A DNA stretch of 64,000 nucleotides from Nocardioides sp. Root240 (GTDB lineage: Bacteria > Actinomycetota > Actinomycetes > Propionibacteriales > Nocardioidaceae). Of the stretch, positions 43,185-51,884 are shown piece by piece. How positions within the stretch are numbered: the stretch's first letter is position 1; every line of letters begins with the position of its first letter. A program made the position numbers and the translations under genes. The stretch lies in NCBI RefSeq assembly GCF_001428825.1, contig NZ_LMIT01000002.1, positions 195,510 through 259,509 on the forward strand. Direction: 5' to 3'. Below the pieces are notes generated by a model. The model searched no databases. It saw nothing but the letters and a program-made list of their open reading frames with translations, and was not told the origin of the DNA.

Positions 43185-43863
43185 CGAGGCCGCGCGGCGC
43201 GTCGTCCTGGTGGCCGATCGCCGGCTGGTCGGGCAGGCCATCGCCGCGGCCCTGAACGCCCAGGGCTTCCGCTCGACGGTGCTCGAGTGGCCCGAGCGGC
43301 GCCGCACGATGGTGTTCCGGGGCCGGCTGGCCCGTACCGGAGCGCGGGTCGGCGTCGTGCTGTGCGACCTGCGGACCCCGGACCTGCTGCATGACGTCGA
43401 GGTGCTGGTCAGTCGGGGGCCCGTGCGCTGGCTGGTCCTCACCGACAGCGCGCTGGGGCCGCGCTGGGGCACGGTCCTGACCGCCGGCGCCGTCGGTGTG
43501 CTGCCCACGACGACGACGACGGCCGGCCTCGTCACCGGTCTGCGCGAGACCATGGCCGGTCGCTCCCCGACCCCGGATCCGCTCCGCACGCGCGCCGTAC
43601 GGGAATGGGAGGACGTCGCGGAGGGGCAGCGGGACCTGGTGCGCCGGATGGAGCTGCTGACCCACCGCGAGTACGAGATCCTCGGCTCCCTCTACGACGG
43701 CATCTCGGTCAGGGAGATCGCCGAGGCGTCGGGGGTCGCGGAGGCGACGGTCCGCAGCCAGGTGAAGTCGCTGCGCCGCAAGCTCGGCGTGGACTCCCAG
43801 CTCGCCGCCGTCGCGATGTACCGCAGGTCGCTGGAGGTGTTCCCGCGGTTCGGGGGTCGCTGA
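43162..43863 (+). CDS. NarL/LuxR-family regulator with partly degenerate receiver
   Basis: The 233-residue protein has a receiver-like domain in which the first acidic residue is replaced (VLVADRRLVG), the phospho-Asp is kept (VVLCDLRTPD) and the conserved Lys is lost (GVLPTTT). The LuxR domain is intact (LTHREYEILGSLYDGISVREIAEAS, AEATVRSQVKSLRRKL) and similar in its recognition helix to the other two regulators. The GTG at 43162 lies inside the end of the lipoprotein gene. No kinase is adjacent. Confidence 0.87.
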   Translation: MSSSTFADEAARRVVLVADRRLVGQAIAAALNAQGFRSTVLEWPERRRTMVFRGRLARTGARVGVVLCDLRTPDLLHDVEVLVSRGPVRWLVLTDSALGPRWGTVLTAGAVGVLPTTTTTAGLVTGLRETMAGRSPTPDPLRTRAVREWEDVAEGQRDLVRRMELLTHREYEILGSLYDGISVREIAEASGVAEATVRSQVKSLRRKLGVDSQLAAVAMYRRSLEVFPRFGGR

Positions 43864-43931
43864 CGCTGCGACGCGGCCGCTCGCGCTTCGGCACGGGGGC
43901 CGCGCGCTTCCGGGGAAGTGCTGTGGTGCCC

Positions 43932-43956
43932 GTGTCCGGCCGCTCCTGCCGGGTAT
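43932..43956 (+). promoter_or_regulatory. Possible sigma-B/F-like promoter before DJ-1 family gene
   Basis: GGGTAT at 43951-43956 matches the -10 box of actinobacterial stress sigma factors; GTGT at 43932 is a poor -35 with a short spacer. The gene starts 40 nt further. Weak, but it fits a stress protein. Confidence 0.3.
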
Positions 43957-43995
43957 CGCTGGTGATCAGCAACCACGACACCCAGGAGGACGAGG

Positions 43996-44616
43996 ATGAG
44001 CAGCTCCCTGACCACCGGCGCCAGCAGCGTTGCCGACACCGACGACCGCTCGGCACGGAAGACGCGGCGGATCGCGTTCCTCGTGGCCGGCGAGGGGATC
44101 GAGCGGGTGGAGCTCGACGATCCCTGGAAGGCGGTGGTCGACGCGGGCCACGAGGCCGTCCTGGTCAGTCCGGAGGACGGGTCCGTGCAGACCTTCGACC
44201 ACCTCGACAAGGCCGACACCCGCGCGGTCGACGTCACCGTGAGCGACGCCGACGCGGGCGACTTCGACGCCCTCGTCCTGCCCGGGGGTGTGGCGAACCC
44301 GGATGCGCTGCGGACCGACGACGGCGCCGTCGCGCTGGTGCGCTCGTTCATGGAGCAGGGCAAGCCCGTCGCCGCGATCTGCCACGCGCCGTGGACGTTG
44401 ATCGAGGCGGACGTCGTGCGCGACCGGCGGTTGACGTCGTGGCCGAGCCTGCAGACGGACCTGCGCAACGCCGGCGCGACCTGGGTCGACGAGCGGGTCG
44501 TCACGGACGGCAACCTCATCACCAGCCGCAAGCCGGACGACCTGCCGGCGTTCATCGCGTCCCTGGTCGAGGCGCTGGAGCACGGCGCGGACTCGGCGCG
44601 CTCGGCCGACGTCTGA
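43996..44616 (+). CDS. DJ-1/PfpI-family stress protein (YhbO/PfpI type)
   Basis: The 206-residue protein has the flavodoxin-like DJ-1/PfpI fold: FLVAGEGIERVEL (acidic partner Glu), VLPGGVANPDALRTD and the nucleophile elbow AAICHAPWTLIEA with catalytic Cys followed by His. Members act as deglycases, chaperones or peptidases in stress. An extra 25 residues precede the core. Single gene with AGGACGAGG upstream of its ATG. Confidence 0.9.
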   Translation: MSSSLTTGASSVADTDDRSARKTRRIAFLVAGEGIERVELDDPWKAVVDAGHEAVLVSPEDGSVQTFDHLDKADTRAVDVTVSDADAGDFDALVLPGGVANPDALRTDDGAVALVRSFMEQGKPVAAICHAPWTLIEADVVRDRRLTSWPSLQTDLRNAGATWVDERVVTDGNLITSRKPDDLPAFIASLVEALEHGADSARSADV

Positions 44617-44631
44617 GGCTGTCAGGGGGTG

Positions 44632-44652
44632 GGCGAGGCGCTCGCCCCCTCA
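44632..44652. terminator. GC hairpin between convergent DJ-1 and helicase genes
   Basis: GGCGAG-GCG-CTCGCC forms a stable stem that reaches the helicase stop codon; flanking G-rich and C-rich runs can lengthen it. No T-run. Probable terminator for one or both genes. Confidence 0.4.
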
Positions 44653-46365
44653 GCCGCCTTCCTCGGTCAGCGAGGTGGCCGGGAGCCAGTCGGCGCCGAG
44701 CAGCGCGGCGAGGTCGGCCAGGCCGGTGGTGTCGCTCCCGACGGTGTCGGAGGCCGCGGCGATCCGCTCGACCATCACCTTGCCGACCTGCTCCTCGACC
44801 GTGCCCTCGGCGTAGGCGATGTGCCACGGGGAGACCTGGTGGTCGCGGTGGGTGCGGCCGGTCACCTGCCGGCCGGCGATGCCCGAGAACCTGGCCTGGT
44901 GGAAGACACCGACCCGCGGTGCGGTGCTGGCCTGCCGGCCGTCGGGGAGGGTCTCGCCCGCGTGCAGGCTGATCGAGGCGACCGTGGTGAAGACGCAGAC
45001 CTTGGCGGCCCCGGTCTGGAACCGGAGCCGCTCTGCCTCCACGTCGAACCGGTCGCGACCGTAGATCGTGGCGACCTCGATGCCGGAGTCCCGCAGCCGG
45101 TCGGCGATCGGGTCCGCGGCCGTCGCGACGAACTCGACCGAGCACGCCACCTGCCGCTCCGCCTCGACCTGCTGGGCGATCCACGCGACCGTCGAGTCGA
45201 CCCGGATCAGGCCGGCCTTCTGGCGGAAGCGCAGCAGCGCGGCTCGCCCCTTGGCGACGTTGCGGCCGCGCCGGGCGATGTCCATCTCGCGGCAGAACGC
45301 GCCCCACTCGGCCTCGTACGCCGACCGCTCCGCTGGCGTGAGCGCGACCGGCATGCCCGAGATCGGCACCGGCCCCCACGGCGCCGCGCGGTGCAGCATC
45401 GCCGGCGGCCGCTCGTCGGCGAGCCAGCCGCGCACGAGCTTGAGGTCGGCGGCCCGCCGCGCCGCGTCGGTGGTCCACGCGGCGCCGTACCGGCCGTGCT
45501 CGACGGCGACCCCGTGCCGCTCCAGCGCCGCGGCGAAGTCGGCGCCGGGCTGGGTCGCCGAGATCCAGTCCCTCATCGGCTCCCCGAGGACCTGCGCGTA
45601 GGCCGGCGCGAGGTACGGCAGCTCCAGCGGCGTGTGGCCGGGCGTCGCCGTCGTCGCGATCACGAACGGCGCCTTGTCGTGCGGCTTTCCGTGCCCGGAG
45701 ATCCGCGTCCAGTGCTTCCAGCGCTTGGTCGTCGTACGGCGCAGGGCGTGGGCCTCGTCCGCGATGATCACGTCCCACGTGTGGTCCTTGACCTTCTCCA
45801 GGCGGTCCCACGTGATCACGACCCACTCGAGTCCACCGTCGCCCAGTGCCGTGATCGTGCGGCACCAGTGCCCGATCGTGATCGCCGCCGGCCGGTCGGC
45901 CACCACCAGCACCCGGCGGGCGCCCCGGAGGTCGCCCACCGCCGTCGCCCCCAGGACCGCCGAGATCGTCTTGCCCACGCCGGGCTCGTCTGCCAGCAGG
46001 AACTGGCGCCCACCGGCCGCCGCCCGCTCCGCGATCGCGTCTGCCGCCTCGAACTGGAGCTGCCGCGGCTCGAGTGTGTCGGTCGGCTCCGGGTTCGGCG
46101 TCGGGCTGTCCGGGTTGAGGGTGTTCTCGACGAACCTGCCCAGCGTGTGGGGGCCCGGGGAGTACGGCGCCAGGTGCGCCGGGAGGTGGCGGCCGACGTA
46201 CACGTGGGCCTTCACCGCCGAGTGCCAGGTCGCGCCCTCGACCTGGGTCCCGTAGGGCACGTCGAGCACCCACAGCCGCTCACCCGGCCCGACGAACGGC
46301 AACGGCCGTGGGGACGATCGGGTGCCGCTGCGTCGGCGTCCGCTGGATCGACGAGAGCTGGCCAC
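44650..46365 (-). CDS. SNF2-type DEAH helicase/ATPase, orphan
   Basis: The 571-residue superfamily 2 ATPase has an N-terminal 100 residues of unknown role, Walker A LADEPGVGKT (about 125), Walker B/DEAH box IIADEAHALR (about 200), motif III ATTATPGHT and a C-lobe with motif V/VI-like GRQVTGRTHRD. This small SNF2 form without accessory domains is often found on phages and mobile elements; no other phage gene is nearby. The GTG start is 9 nt after the secreted-protein gene stop. Role unknown. Confidence 0.83.
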   Translation of the reverse strand: MASSRRSSGRRRSGTRSSPRPLPFVGPGERLWVLDVPYGTQVEGATWHSAVKAHVYVGRHLPAHLAPYSPGPHTLGRFVENTLNPDSPTPNPEPTDTLEPRQLQFEAADAIAERAAAGGRQFLLADEPGVGKTISAVLGATAVGDLRGARRVLVVADRPAAITIGHWCRTITALGDGGLEWVVITWDRLEKVKDHTWDVIIADEAHALRRTTTKRWKHWTRISGHGKPHDKAPFVIATTATPGHTPLELPYLAPAYAQVLGEPMRDWISATQPGADFAAALERHGVAVEHGRYGAAWTTDAARRAADLKLVRGWLADERPPAMLHRAAPWGPVPISGMPVALTPAERSAYEAEWGAFCREMDIARRGRNVAKGRAALLRFRQKAGLIRVDSTVAWIAQQVEAERQVACSVEFVATAADPIADRLRDSGIEVATIYGRDRFDVEAERLRFQTGAAKVCVFTTVASISLHAGETLPDGRQASTAPRVGVFHQARFSGIAGRQVTGRTHRDHQVSPWHIAYAEGTVEEQVGKVMVERIAAASDTVGSDTTGLADLAALLGADWLPATSLTEEGG

Positions 46366-46374
46366 CTGCCGACG

Positions 46375-47175
46375 CTACCGGGGGACCCAGCTCGGAACGA
46401 CGATGAACCCGCCGACAGGGCAGCTGGGTCCGTACGGCGACCTCATGACCGCCGTTCCAGCCACCCTCGTGCGGTGCATCAGGAGGTCGAGCGGCCCGGT
46501 GCTGACACCGATGGCATACCCGGGTTCGCGTTGGCCCGCGATCTTCCAGCGCGGCTTGTTGCACACGGTGCCGTCCGGGCGGATCCCTCGGTCGGTGAGG
46601 ACGGGACCGTACTCGGCGCCGGCGGGTATCCCTCCCATGACCACCCGGGTCCGCGCCAGGATCCGGGAGGCGTGACCGTCGACGTACCTCCAGTCGTCGA
46701 CGACCCTGAGGGGTCCCACGTGACGCAGGGCCTGGTCGTCGAGCGCACGCACCACGCACGATCGGTAGGACCAGGCGCCGGTGACGCCCCAGCTGGTCTG
46801 GCGGGCGCGCACGCAGATGACGCGGCCCGAGCCGACGAGGAGCTGGTGCCACTGCTCGGTGGTGCCGGTGATCGCCGTCTGCCACGCCGGCCGCGTGGCC
46901 GCGCGCATGTCGGCGCGGAGCACCTGCACGTCCCACGTCCGGTTCTCCTCGCCCGTGGCGTCGGGCAGGTTCATCTCGACGGCGGGGTCGATCCGCAGGC
47001 GGATCTGCGGCCGGATGCTGTACGGCCCCAAGTTGCCGCGGAAGAACGTCTGCGGCGCACCGACCGCCGGCACGGTCACCGCAGGTGACGGAGCCTCGGA
47101 GGCGGCGACGGAGGGGGAGAACGAGGTCAGGGCGCCCGTCAGGGCAAGGGCGAGCAACGGGATCAACCTGGGCAT
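46375..47175 (-). CDS. Secreted hypothetical protein
   Basis: The 266-residue precursor has a signal peptide (MPRLIPLLALALTGALTSF..., cleavage near VAASEA). The mature part is beta-rich with Cys residues (VICVRARQTSWGVTGAWSYRSCVVR; GTVCNKPRW; GPSCPVGG, described here as separate short segments) that suggest disulfides. I do not recognise the family. The ATG at 47175 has GAGGAG 5 nt upstream. The helicase gene follows after 9 nt. Confidence 0.75.
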   Translation of the reverse strand: MPRLIPLLALALTGALTSFSPSVAASEAPSPAVTVPAVGAPQTFFRGNLGPYSIRPQIRLRIDPAVEMNLPDATGEENRTWDVQVLRADMRAATRPAWQTAITGTTEQWHQLLVGSGRVICVRARQTSWGVTGAWSYRSCVVRALDDQALRHVGPLRVVDDWRYVDGHASRILARTRVVMGGIPAGAEYGPVLTDRGIRPDGTVCNKPRWKIAGQREPGYAIGVSTGPLDLLMHRTRVAGTAVMRSPYGPSCPVGGFIVVPSWVPR

Positions 47176-47228
47176 CGGCACTCCTCGAGGTGCGTCGGGG
47201 GTCCGTCAGTGTGCCACGACGGCCCGGA

Positions 47229-48308
47229 TCATCTGCGCAGCGGCGAGGTGCGCGCGATCCCGTCGTCGATCATCTGCTGGAAGTGCTCGGTGACGGTGCT
47301 GGCGGGATCGCGGTAGGCCAGGCCCAGCTCCTGGCGGCTGCGGGTGTTGTCGAACTCCAGCGGCCAGCCGACGTTCTTCTCCACGAACTCCCGGCTGTAG
47401 CCCGCCACCGGTGCCACCAGCTTGAACACCCGCTTCGGGATCCTGTTGTGGGGGAACGGGTACGTCAGCCCGAACGCCCCGCGCAGGATCTTCCCGATCT
47501 GGAGCATCGTGATCGTGCGGGCGTTGGTGATGTAGCGGCCGTGGGCCTCCGGCGTGAAGCCCGCGAGGATGTGCGCCCGCGCCACGTCGCGCACGTCCAC
47601 CATCCCCATCGCGAGGTCCGGTGCACCGCCGAGCAGGCTGCCGTCCGTGAACGCCTTCATGGTGGTCATCGAGCCGGACTTGCTCGCCGTGGTCAGCGCG
47701 GGCCCGAGTACCAGGCCCGGGTGGATCGTCACCAGGTCCCAGCGGTCCTGTCGCTCGCAGATCTCCCAGGCGGCACGCTCCGCGACGGTCTTGGAGTACG
47801 GGTACGGCTGGTGGTCGACACTGCTCGTCGTGTTCCAGTCGCTCTCGTCGAACGGACCGCGGCCCGCCATGTCGGCGTTGTCGCCGTGGATGGCCACCAC
47901 GCTGCTCGTCAGCACGACCCGCTTGACCGACGGCGTGGCCTCCACGCTCGCCAGCACGTTGCGGGTGCCGTCGAGCGCCGGCGTCACCAGCTGCCGCTGC
48001 GGGTCGCGCACCTTGCCGAGGAGGAACGGCGAGGCGGTGTGGATCACGAGCTCGCACCCCTCCATCGCCTCGGCGTAGCTGCCGTCGGTCAGCAGGTCGG
48101 CGCGGTGCAGGGTGAGGCGACCGGGGTGCTCCGCGGCCAGCGCGTGCAGGTGCTCCAGCCCGGACGACTTGTCGGGGTCGCGCACGGTGCCCCGGACGAC
48201 GTACCCGTCCTCGAGGAGGTAGCGCACGATCCAGCTGGCGACGTACCCGGTCGCGCCGGTGACGAGGACGGGCTGGGTGGGGTCGATGGTCGTGGGGGAC
48301 GAGCCCAT
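47229..48308 (-). CDS. NAD(P)-dependent epimerase/dihydroflavonol-4-reductase-like reductase
   Basis: The 359-residue extended short-chain dehydrogenase has the cofactor loop VLVTGATGYVASWIVRYLL (G-x-x-G-x-x-A), VVLTSSVVAIHGD and the catalytic YPYSKT (Tyr-x3-Lys). It reduces ketone or aldehyde groups of a small molecule; substrate unknown. It is a single gene, possibly with the next cluster only by orientation. Confidence 0.88.
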   Translation of the reverse strand: MGSSPTTIDPTQPVLVTGATGYVASWIVRYLLEDGYVVRGTVRDPDKSSGLEHLHALAAEHPGRLTLHRADLLTDGSYAEAMEGCELVIHTASPFLLGKVRDPQRQLVTPALDGTRNVLASVEATPSVKRVVLTSSVVAIHGDNADMAGRGPFDESDWNTTSSVDHQPYPYSKTVAERAAWEICERQDRWDLVTIHPGLVLGPALTTASKSGSMTTMKAFTDGSLLGGAPDLAMGMVDVRDVARAHILAGFTPEAHGRYITNARTITMLQIGKILRGAFGLTYPFPHNRIPKRVFKLVAPVAGYSREFVEKNVGWPLEFDNTRSRQELGLAYRDPASTVTEHFQQMIDDGIARTSPLRR

Positions 48309-48430
48309 GACGGATCTCCGTTCGCGAGGCGGGACGAGGCGAGGTTCTCCGAGGATCCGGACTCTATGTGCGCCAGTCCCCCGACGGGGGCGGCGTCCTC
48401 CGTTCGAGACCCACCTGCGGCCGCCGCTGG

Positions 48431-49309
48431 TCAGGCGGCGAGGAACTCCGCGACGACCGGAGCGAACTTCTCGTGGAACTGGAAGATGCCACCGTGGCCG
48501 GAGTTCGGGTAGATGACCAGCTGGCTGCCCTTGATCCGGCGGTGCAGGTCCTCGGACAGCACGGTTGGGACCATGCGGTCGTGGTCGCCGTTGGCGATCA
48601 GGGTGGGCTGGGTGACGGTGGAGAGGTCGGAGGGGGCGGAGCGGCCGAACTTCTGGATCGCCTTGAGCTGGGTGCGCAGTGCGGTGAGGCTGATGTCCTT
48701 GTCACGGTCGACCGTGCGCTCGCCGAGACGTGCGACGAAGGCCTTCCCCGCGGCCTTGCCCGCCGCGTCGCGGTTGAAGAAGAGAAACTCCTTGGGGTCC
48801 GAGCGGGTCAGGGTCGCGCGCAGGATGTCCCAGTAGGTCACGCCGACCACCTTGTCCATGTCCTTGCCGCCGCGCGGGCCGGTGCCGGTGAGGACGAGCC
48901 GGCGGACCAGGTCGGGATGCTTGACGACCAGGTCCTGGGCGATCATCCCGCCCATCGAGAAGGAGAACACGTCGATCTTGTCGTAGCCGAGTGCGGTGAT
49001 GAACTCGTACGCGTGGTCGGCGGCTTCCTCGAGGGTGGCCGGCACCTTCCCGGTCGATGCCCCGACGCCGCGCTGGTCGAAGGTGATGACGTGGCGGGTC
49101 CGGGCGACGGCGTCGACGATGTGGGGATCCCAGTTGTCCAGGGTCGCCGCGAGGTGGACGAAGAAGACGACGGGGATGCCGCCCTTCGGGCCCAGCTCCC
49201 GGTAGGCGTAGCTCACGCCGCTGGCGTTGACGGTGCGGGCAGGGGCTTGGGCGTAGGAGGTGACGACCGGGTCGTTGCCCGGGGTGGGATGCGACATCTG
49301 AGGGCTCAT
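48431..49309 (-). CDS. Alpha/beta hydrolase, paralog 1
   Basis: The 292-residue enzyme has the nucleophile elbow VFSFSMGG (Ser), acid ANGDHDRMV (Asp) and His in NSGHGGIFQFH. It shares with 49385 and 54080 an unusual run: SYAYRELGPKGGIPVVFFVH, DNWDP, FDQRGVG and SDPKEFLFF. The start is uncertain: ATG 49309, 49297 or 49351; none has a good Shine-Dalgarno. Probably an esterase or lactonase in the same detoxification cluster. Confidence 0.86.
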   Translation of the reverse strand: MSPQMSHPTPGNDPVVTSYAQAPARTVNASGVSYAYRELGPKGGIPVVFFVHLAATLDNWDPHIVDAVARTRHVITFDQRGVGASTGKVPATLEEAADHAYEFITALGYDKIDVFSFSMGGMIAQDLVVKHPDLVRRLVLTGTGPRGGKDMDKVVGVTYWDILRATLTRSDPKEFLFFNRDAAGKAAGKAFVARLGERTVDRDKDISLTALRTQLKAIQKFGRSAPSDLSTVTQPTLIANGDHDRMVPTVLSEDLHRRIKGSQLVIYPNSGHGGIFQFHEKFAPVVAEFLAA

Positions 49310-49384
49310 TTCGAGGTCGTGGCGGCCGCGAGGACCGCATCTTGATGGCATGTTGGTTCCGTTCGGCAGGGCGGTTCCGGCGCG

Positions 49385-50245
49385 TCAGCGCAGGAAGTCC
49401 AGGACCTCCGGCACGAAGCGGTCGTGGTGCTGGAACACGCCCCCGTGGCCGGCGTCGGGGTAGACGACCAGGCGGGCGTCGGGGAGGCGGTGCGCGAGCT
49501 CGAAGGACCCGCGGGTCGCCAGCATGCGGTCGTCCTCGCCGTTGGCCACGAGCGCCGGCTGGCGGATCAGCTCCAGGTCCATCGGGGGCCGGGCACCCCA
49601 CCGCGCGATGGCCACCATCTGGCGGGCGGCTGCTCTGAGCGAAGTCCGCTCGACACGATCGCTGGTCCGCTCGCCGATGCGCCGCATGTAGTCGGCGGCG
49701 GCGGCGCGGCCGCTCGGTGTCCTGGTGAAGAAGAGGAGGGGCTTGGGGTCGCTCCTCCGGGCCGCGCCCTGCGCGGTGTCGGTGAGGAGGCGCCGGTTGA
49801 GCCGGCCGACGCCCTTGAAGCCGGCCGGGCCGGTGCCCGCGAAGACCAGCCGCCGCACCAGGCGCGGCTCCCTGGTAGCGACCACTTGGGCGATGAACCC
49901 GCCGAGGGAGAACCCGAGGAGGTCGACCTCGACCAGCCCGAGAGCTCGGACGAACGCGATCGCGTCGCCGGCCATGGCCTCGACGGTCAGCGGGACCCGG
50001 CCGCTGGTGCCACCGACCCCGCGGTTGTCGAAGACGACGACGTGTCGCTCCGCGGCGATGCCGTCGAGGACTCGCGGGTCCCAGTCGTCGATCGTGGCCG
50101 TGAAGTGGTGCAGCAGCACGAGGGGTACGCCGCCGCGCGGACCGAGCTCGCGGTAGGCGAACCGCACGCCGTCGGCGTCGAGGTGACGGGTGGGTGCGGT
50201 GGCCGAGGTCACCGCGGATGTCGCCGGGCCGCTCGACCTGGTCAT
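49385..50245 (-). CDS. Alpha/beta hydrolase, paralog 2
   Basis: The 286-residue enzyme has elbow GFSLGG (Ser), acid ANGEDDRML and His DAGHGGVFQHH. It is very close to paralog 3 at 54080 (YRELG, TIDDWDPRVLDG, FDNRGVG, FVPEVLDFL). It is the third gene of the TetR-MDR-hydrolase operon, coupled by ATGA to the MDR gene. Substrate unknown. Confidence 0.89.
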   Translation of the reverse strand: MTRSSGPATSAVTSATAPTRHLDADGVRFAYRELGPRGGVPLVLLHHFTATIDDWDPRVLDGIAAERHVVVFDNRGVGGTSGRVPLTVEAMAGDAIAFVRALGLVEVDLLGFSLGGFIAQVVATREPRLVRRLVFAGTGPAGFKGVGRLNRRLLTDTAQGAARRSDPKPLLFFTRTPSGRAAAADYMRRIGERTSDRVERTSLRAAARQMVAIARWGARPPMDLELIRQPALVANGEDDRMLATRGSFELAHRLPDARLVVYPDAGHGGVFQHHDRFVPEVLDFLR

Positions 50246-51234
50246 CGCGTCACCACGATCTTGCCGGAGGCCTTGCCCTGCTCGACGTAGGCCATGGCGT
50301 CGAGGGTCCGGTCGAAGGGGAAGGTGCGGTCGAGAACGGGACGCAGCGTGCCGTCGTCGTAGAGGCCCGCGAGGGTCGCGAGCTGGGCGCCGCTGGCCTT
50401 CATGAAGAAGAACGAGTAGCGGACGCCGAGACGCCGTGCCGCGCGGCGGACCTTCCGGCTCATCAGGGCCATCACCGGCTTGAGCAACGGCTGGCCGAGC
50501 CGGGCGGCGAAGGAGGGGTCGGGCGGCCCGACGACGCTGATCGCCAGCCCGCCGGGCCTCAGCACCCGGAGGGACTTCTGCAGGCTGTCGGGGCCGAGCG
50601 AGTCGAGGACGACGTCGTACCCGCTGAGGACGTCGACGAAGCCGGTGGTGGTGAAGTCGATGACCTCGTCGGCGCCCAGTGCCCGGACCTTCTCGGCGTC
50701 CCTGGTGTGCGCGGTCGTCGCGACGTGGGCACCGAGGTGCTTGGCCACCTGGATGACGGTGGATCCGAGGCCTCCGGCGCCTGCGTGCACGAGGACCTTC
50801 TGGCCGGGCCTGACCTCGGCCAGGTCCACGAGCGCCTGCCACGCGGCGAGCGCGACGAGCGGCACGGCGGCGGCTTCCTCGAACGACAGCGTCGCGGGCT
50901 TGTGGGCGACGTCCGCGGCATCGATCGCGATCGACTCGGCGAAGGCGCCGATGCGCAGGTCGCGTGGCCGGGAGTAGACCTCGTCGCCCACCGCGAAGCC
51001 GCGGACCTCGGAGCCGACCTCGGTCACGACGCCGGCGAGGTCGTGGCCGAGCACGAAGGGCGGCTTGTACTTCAGGAGCTGCTTGAACTCGCCGTTGCGG
51101 ACCATCTTGTCGAGCGGGTTGATGCTGGCGGCCCGGATGTCGACGAGCACGTCGCGTGGCCCGACGCTCGGTGCCGGGACGTCGGCAGCCTGGAGCCCGT
51201 CAGGGCCGTAGTGGGTGACGACGAAGGCTTTCAT
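50242..51234 (-). CDS. Zinc-independent MDR / quinone oxidoreductase-like NADP(H) enzyme
   Basis: The 330-residue medium-chain reductase has KAFVVTHYGPDGLQ, the substrate-side VLGHDLAGVVTEVG and the NADP loop VLVHAGAGGLGSTVIQVAKH. It lacks the zinc-ligand set of alcohol dehydrogenases, so a quinone or enone reductase is likely. It overlaps TetR upstream and hydrolase 2 downstream by 4 nt each. Confidence 0.9.
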   Translation of the reverse strand: MKAFVVTHYGPDGLQAADVPAPSVGPRDVLVDIRAASINPLDKMVRNGEFKQLLKYKPPFVLGHDLAGVVTEVGSEVRGFAVGDEVYSRPRDLRIGAFAESIAIDAADVAHKPATLSFEEAAAVPLVALAAWQALVDLAEVRPGQKVLVHAGAGGLGSTVIQVAKHLGAHVATTAHTRDAEKVRALGADEVIDFTTTGFVDVLSGYDVVLDSLGPDSLQKSLRVLRPGGLAISVVGPPDPSFAARLGQPLLKPVMALMSRKVRRAARRLGVRYSFFFMKASGAQLATLAGLYDDGTLRPVLDRTFPFDRTLDAMAYVEQGKASGKIVVTR

Positions 51235-51845
51235 TCGGGTTCCTGACGGTTCGCGTGGGCGGGAGGATGGGGAGCGGTGGCCAGGGCCACCGCATTGGTG
51301 TACGCCGCCGCGAGCACGCGGTCGGACAGGTCGGGGTCGGTGACCGCGCGGGCCACCTGCAGTGACCCGACCAGCAGCGAGAAGAGCCCGATCGCGCGCT
51401 GCTCGGTCTGTTCCGGGTCTCCGTTGTCGAGGTGACGTGCGATGGCCTGGATCATCGCCGTCGCGCCCGCGGTGTAGGCCTCCCGGACTGCCACGTCGCA
51501 CCGCCCGATCTCGTCCAGGAGGGCCGCCGAGGGGCAGCCGCCGGCGAGGTCGTCGCGATGGGCGGGGGAGAGGTAGTACCGCAGGTACTGCTCGACCGAG
51601 GCGAGTCCGGCCGGCAGGGAGTCCACGACGGCGACCTGGTCCTCGAGCTGTTGGGTCACGACCGAGGCGACGAGGTCGTCCTTCGAGGAGAAGTGGCCGT
51701 AGAAGGCGCCGTTGGTCAGGCCGGCATCGGCGACGAGCGTGGCGATGCCCGAGCCGTCGATGCCGTCGCTCTTGAACCGGCGCCCGGCCGTCTCGATCAT
51801 GCGACGCCGGGTCGCCTCCTTGTGCTCGGGGCTGTAGCGGGTCAT
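51231..51845 (-). CDS. TetR-family repressor of the enone/quinone cluster
   Basis: The 204-residue protein has the TetR helix-turn-helix (IATLVADAGLTNGAFYGHFSSKDDL) and a C-terminal TetR_C-like domain with GGCPSAALLDEIGR; the Cys in GGCP is typical of electrophile-responsive NemR/YxaF-like repressors. The ATG at 51845 is favoured over 51854 because GAGGAG is 9 nt upstream of it. First gene of an operon and divergent from an Old Yellow Enzyme gene; likely induced by reactive enones or quinones. Confidence 0.9.
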   Translation of the reverse strand: MTRYSPEHKEATRRRMIETAGRRFKSDGIDGSGIATLVADAGLTNGAFYGHFSSKDDLVASVVTQQLEDQVAVVDSLPAGLASVEQYLRYYLSPAHRDDLAGGCPSAALLDEIGRCDVAVREAYTAGATAMIQAIARHLDNGDPEQTEQRAIGLFSLLVGSLQVARAVTDPDLSDRVLAAAYTNAVALATAPHPPAHANRQEPE

Positions 51846-51884
51846 GGGGTCCATCTCCTCTCGGGGGCTTGCGGGAATCTTAGC

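Noticed and set aside
40110..43589. 1,159-codon frame extending the polymerase gene upstream past 42155
   Set aside because: The added part is antisense to the lipoprotein and regulator genes and crosses the divergent promoter and its element.
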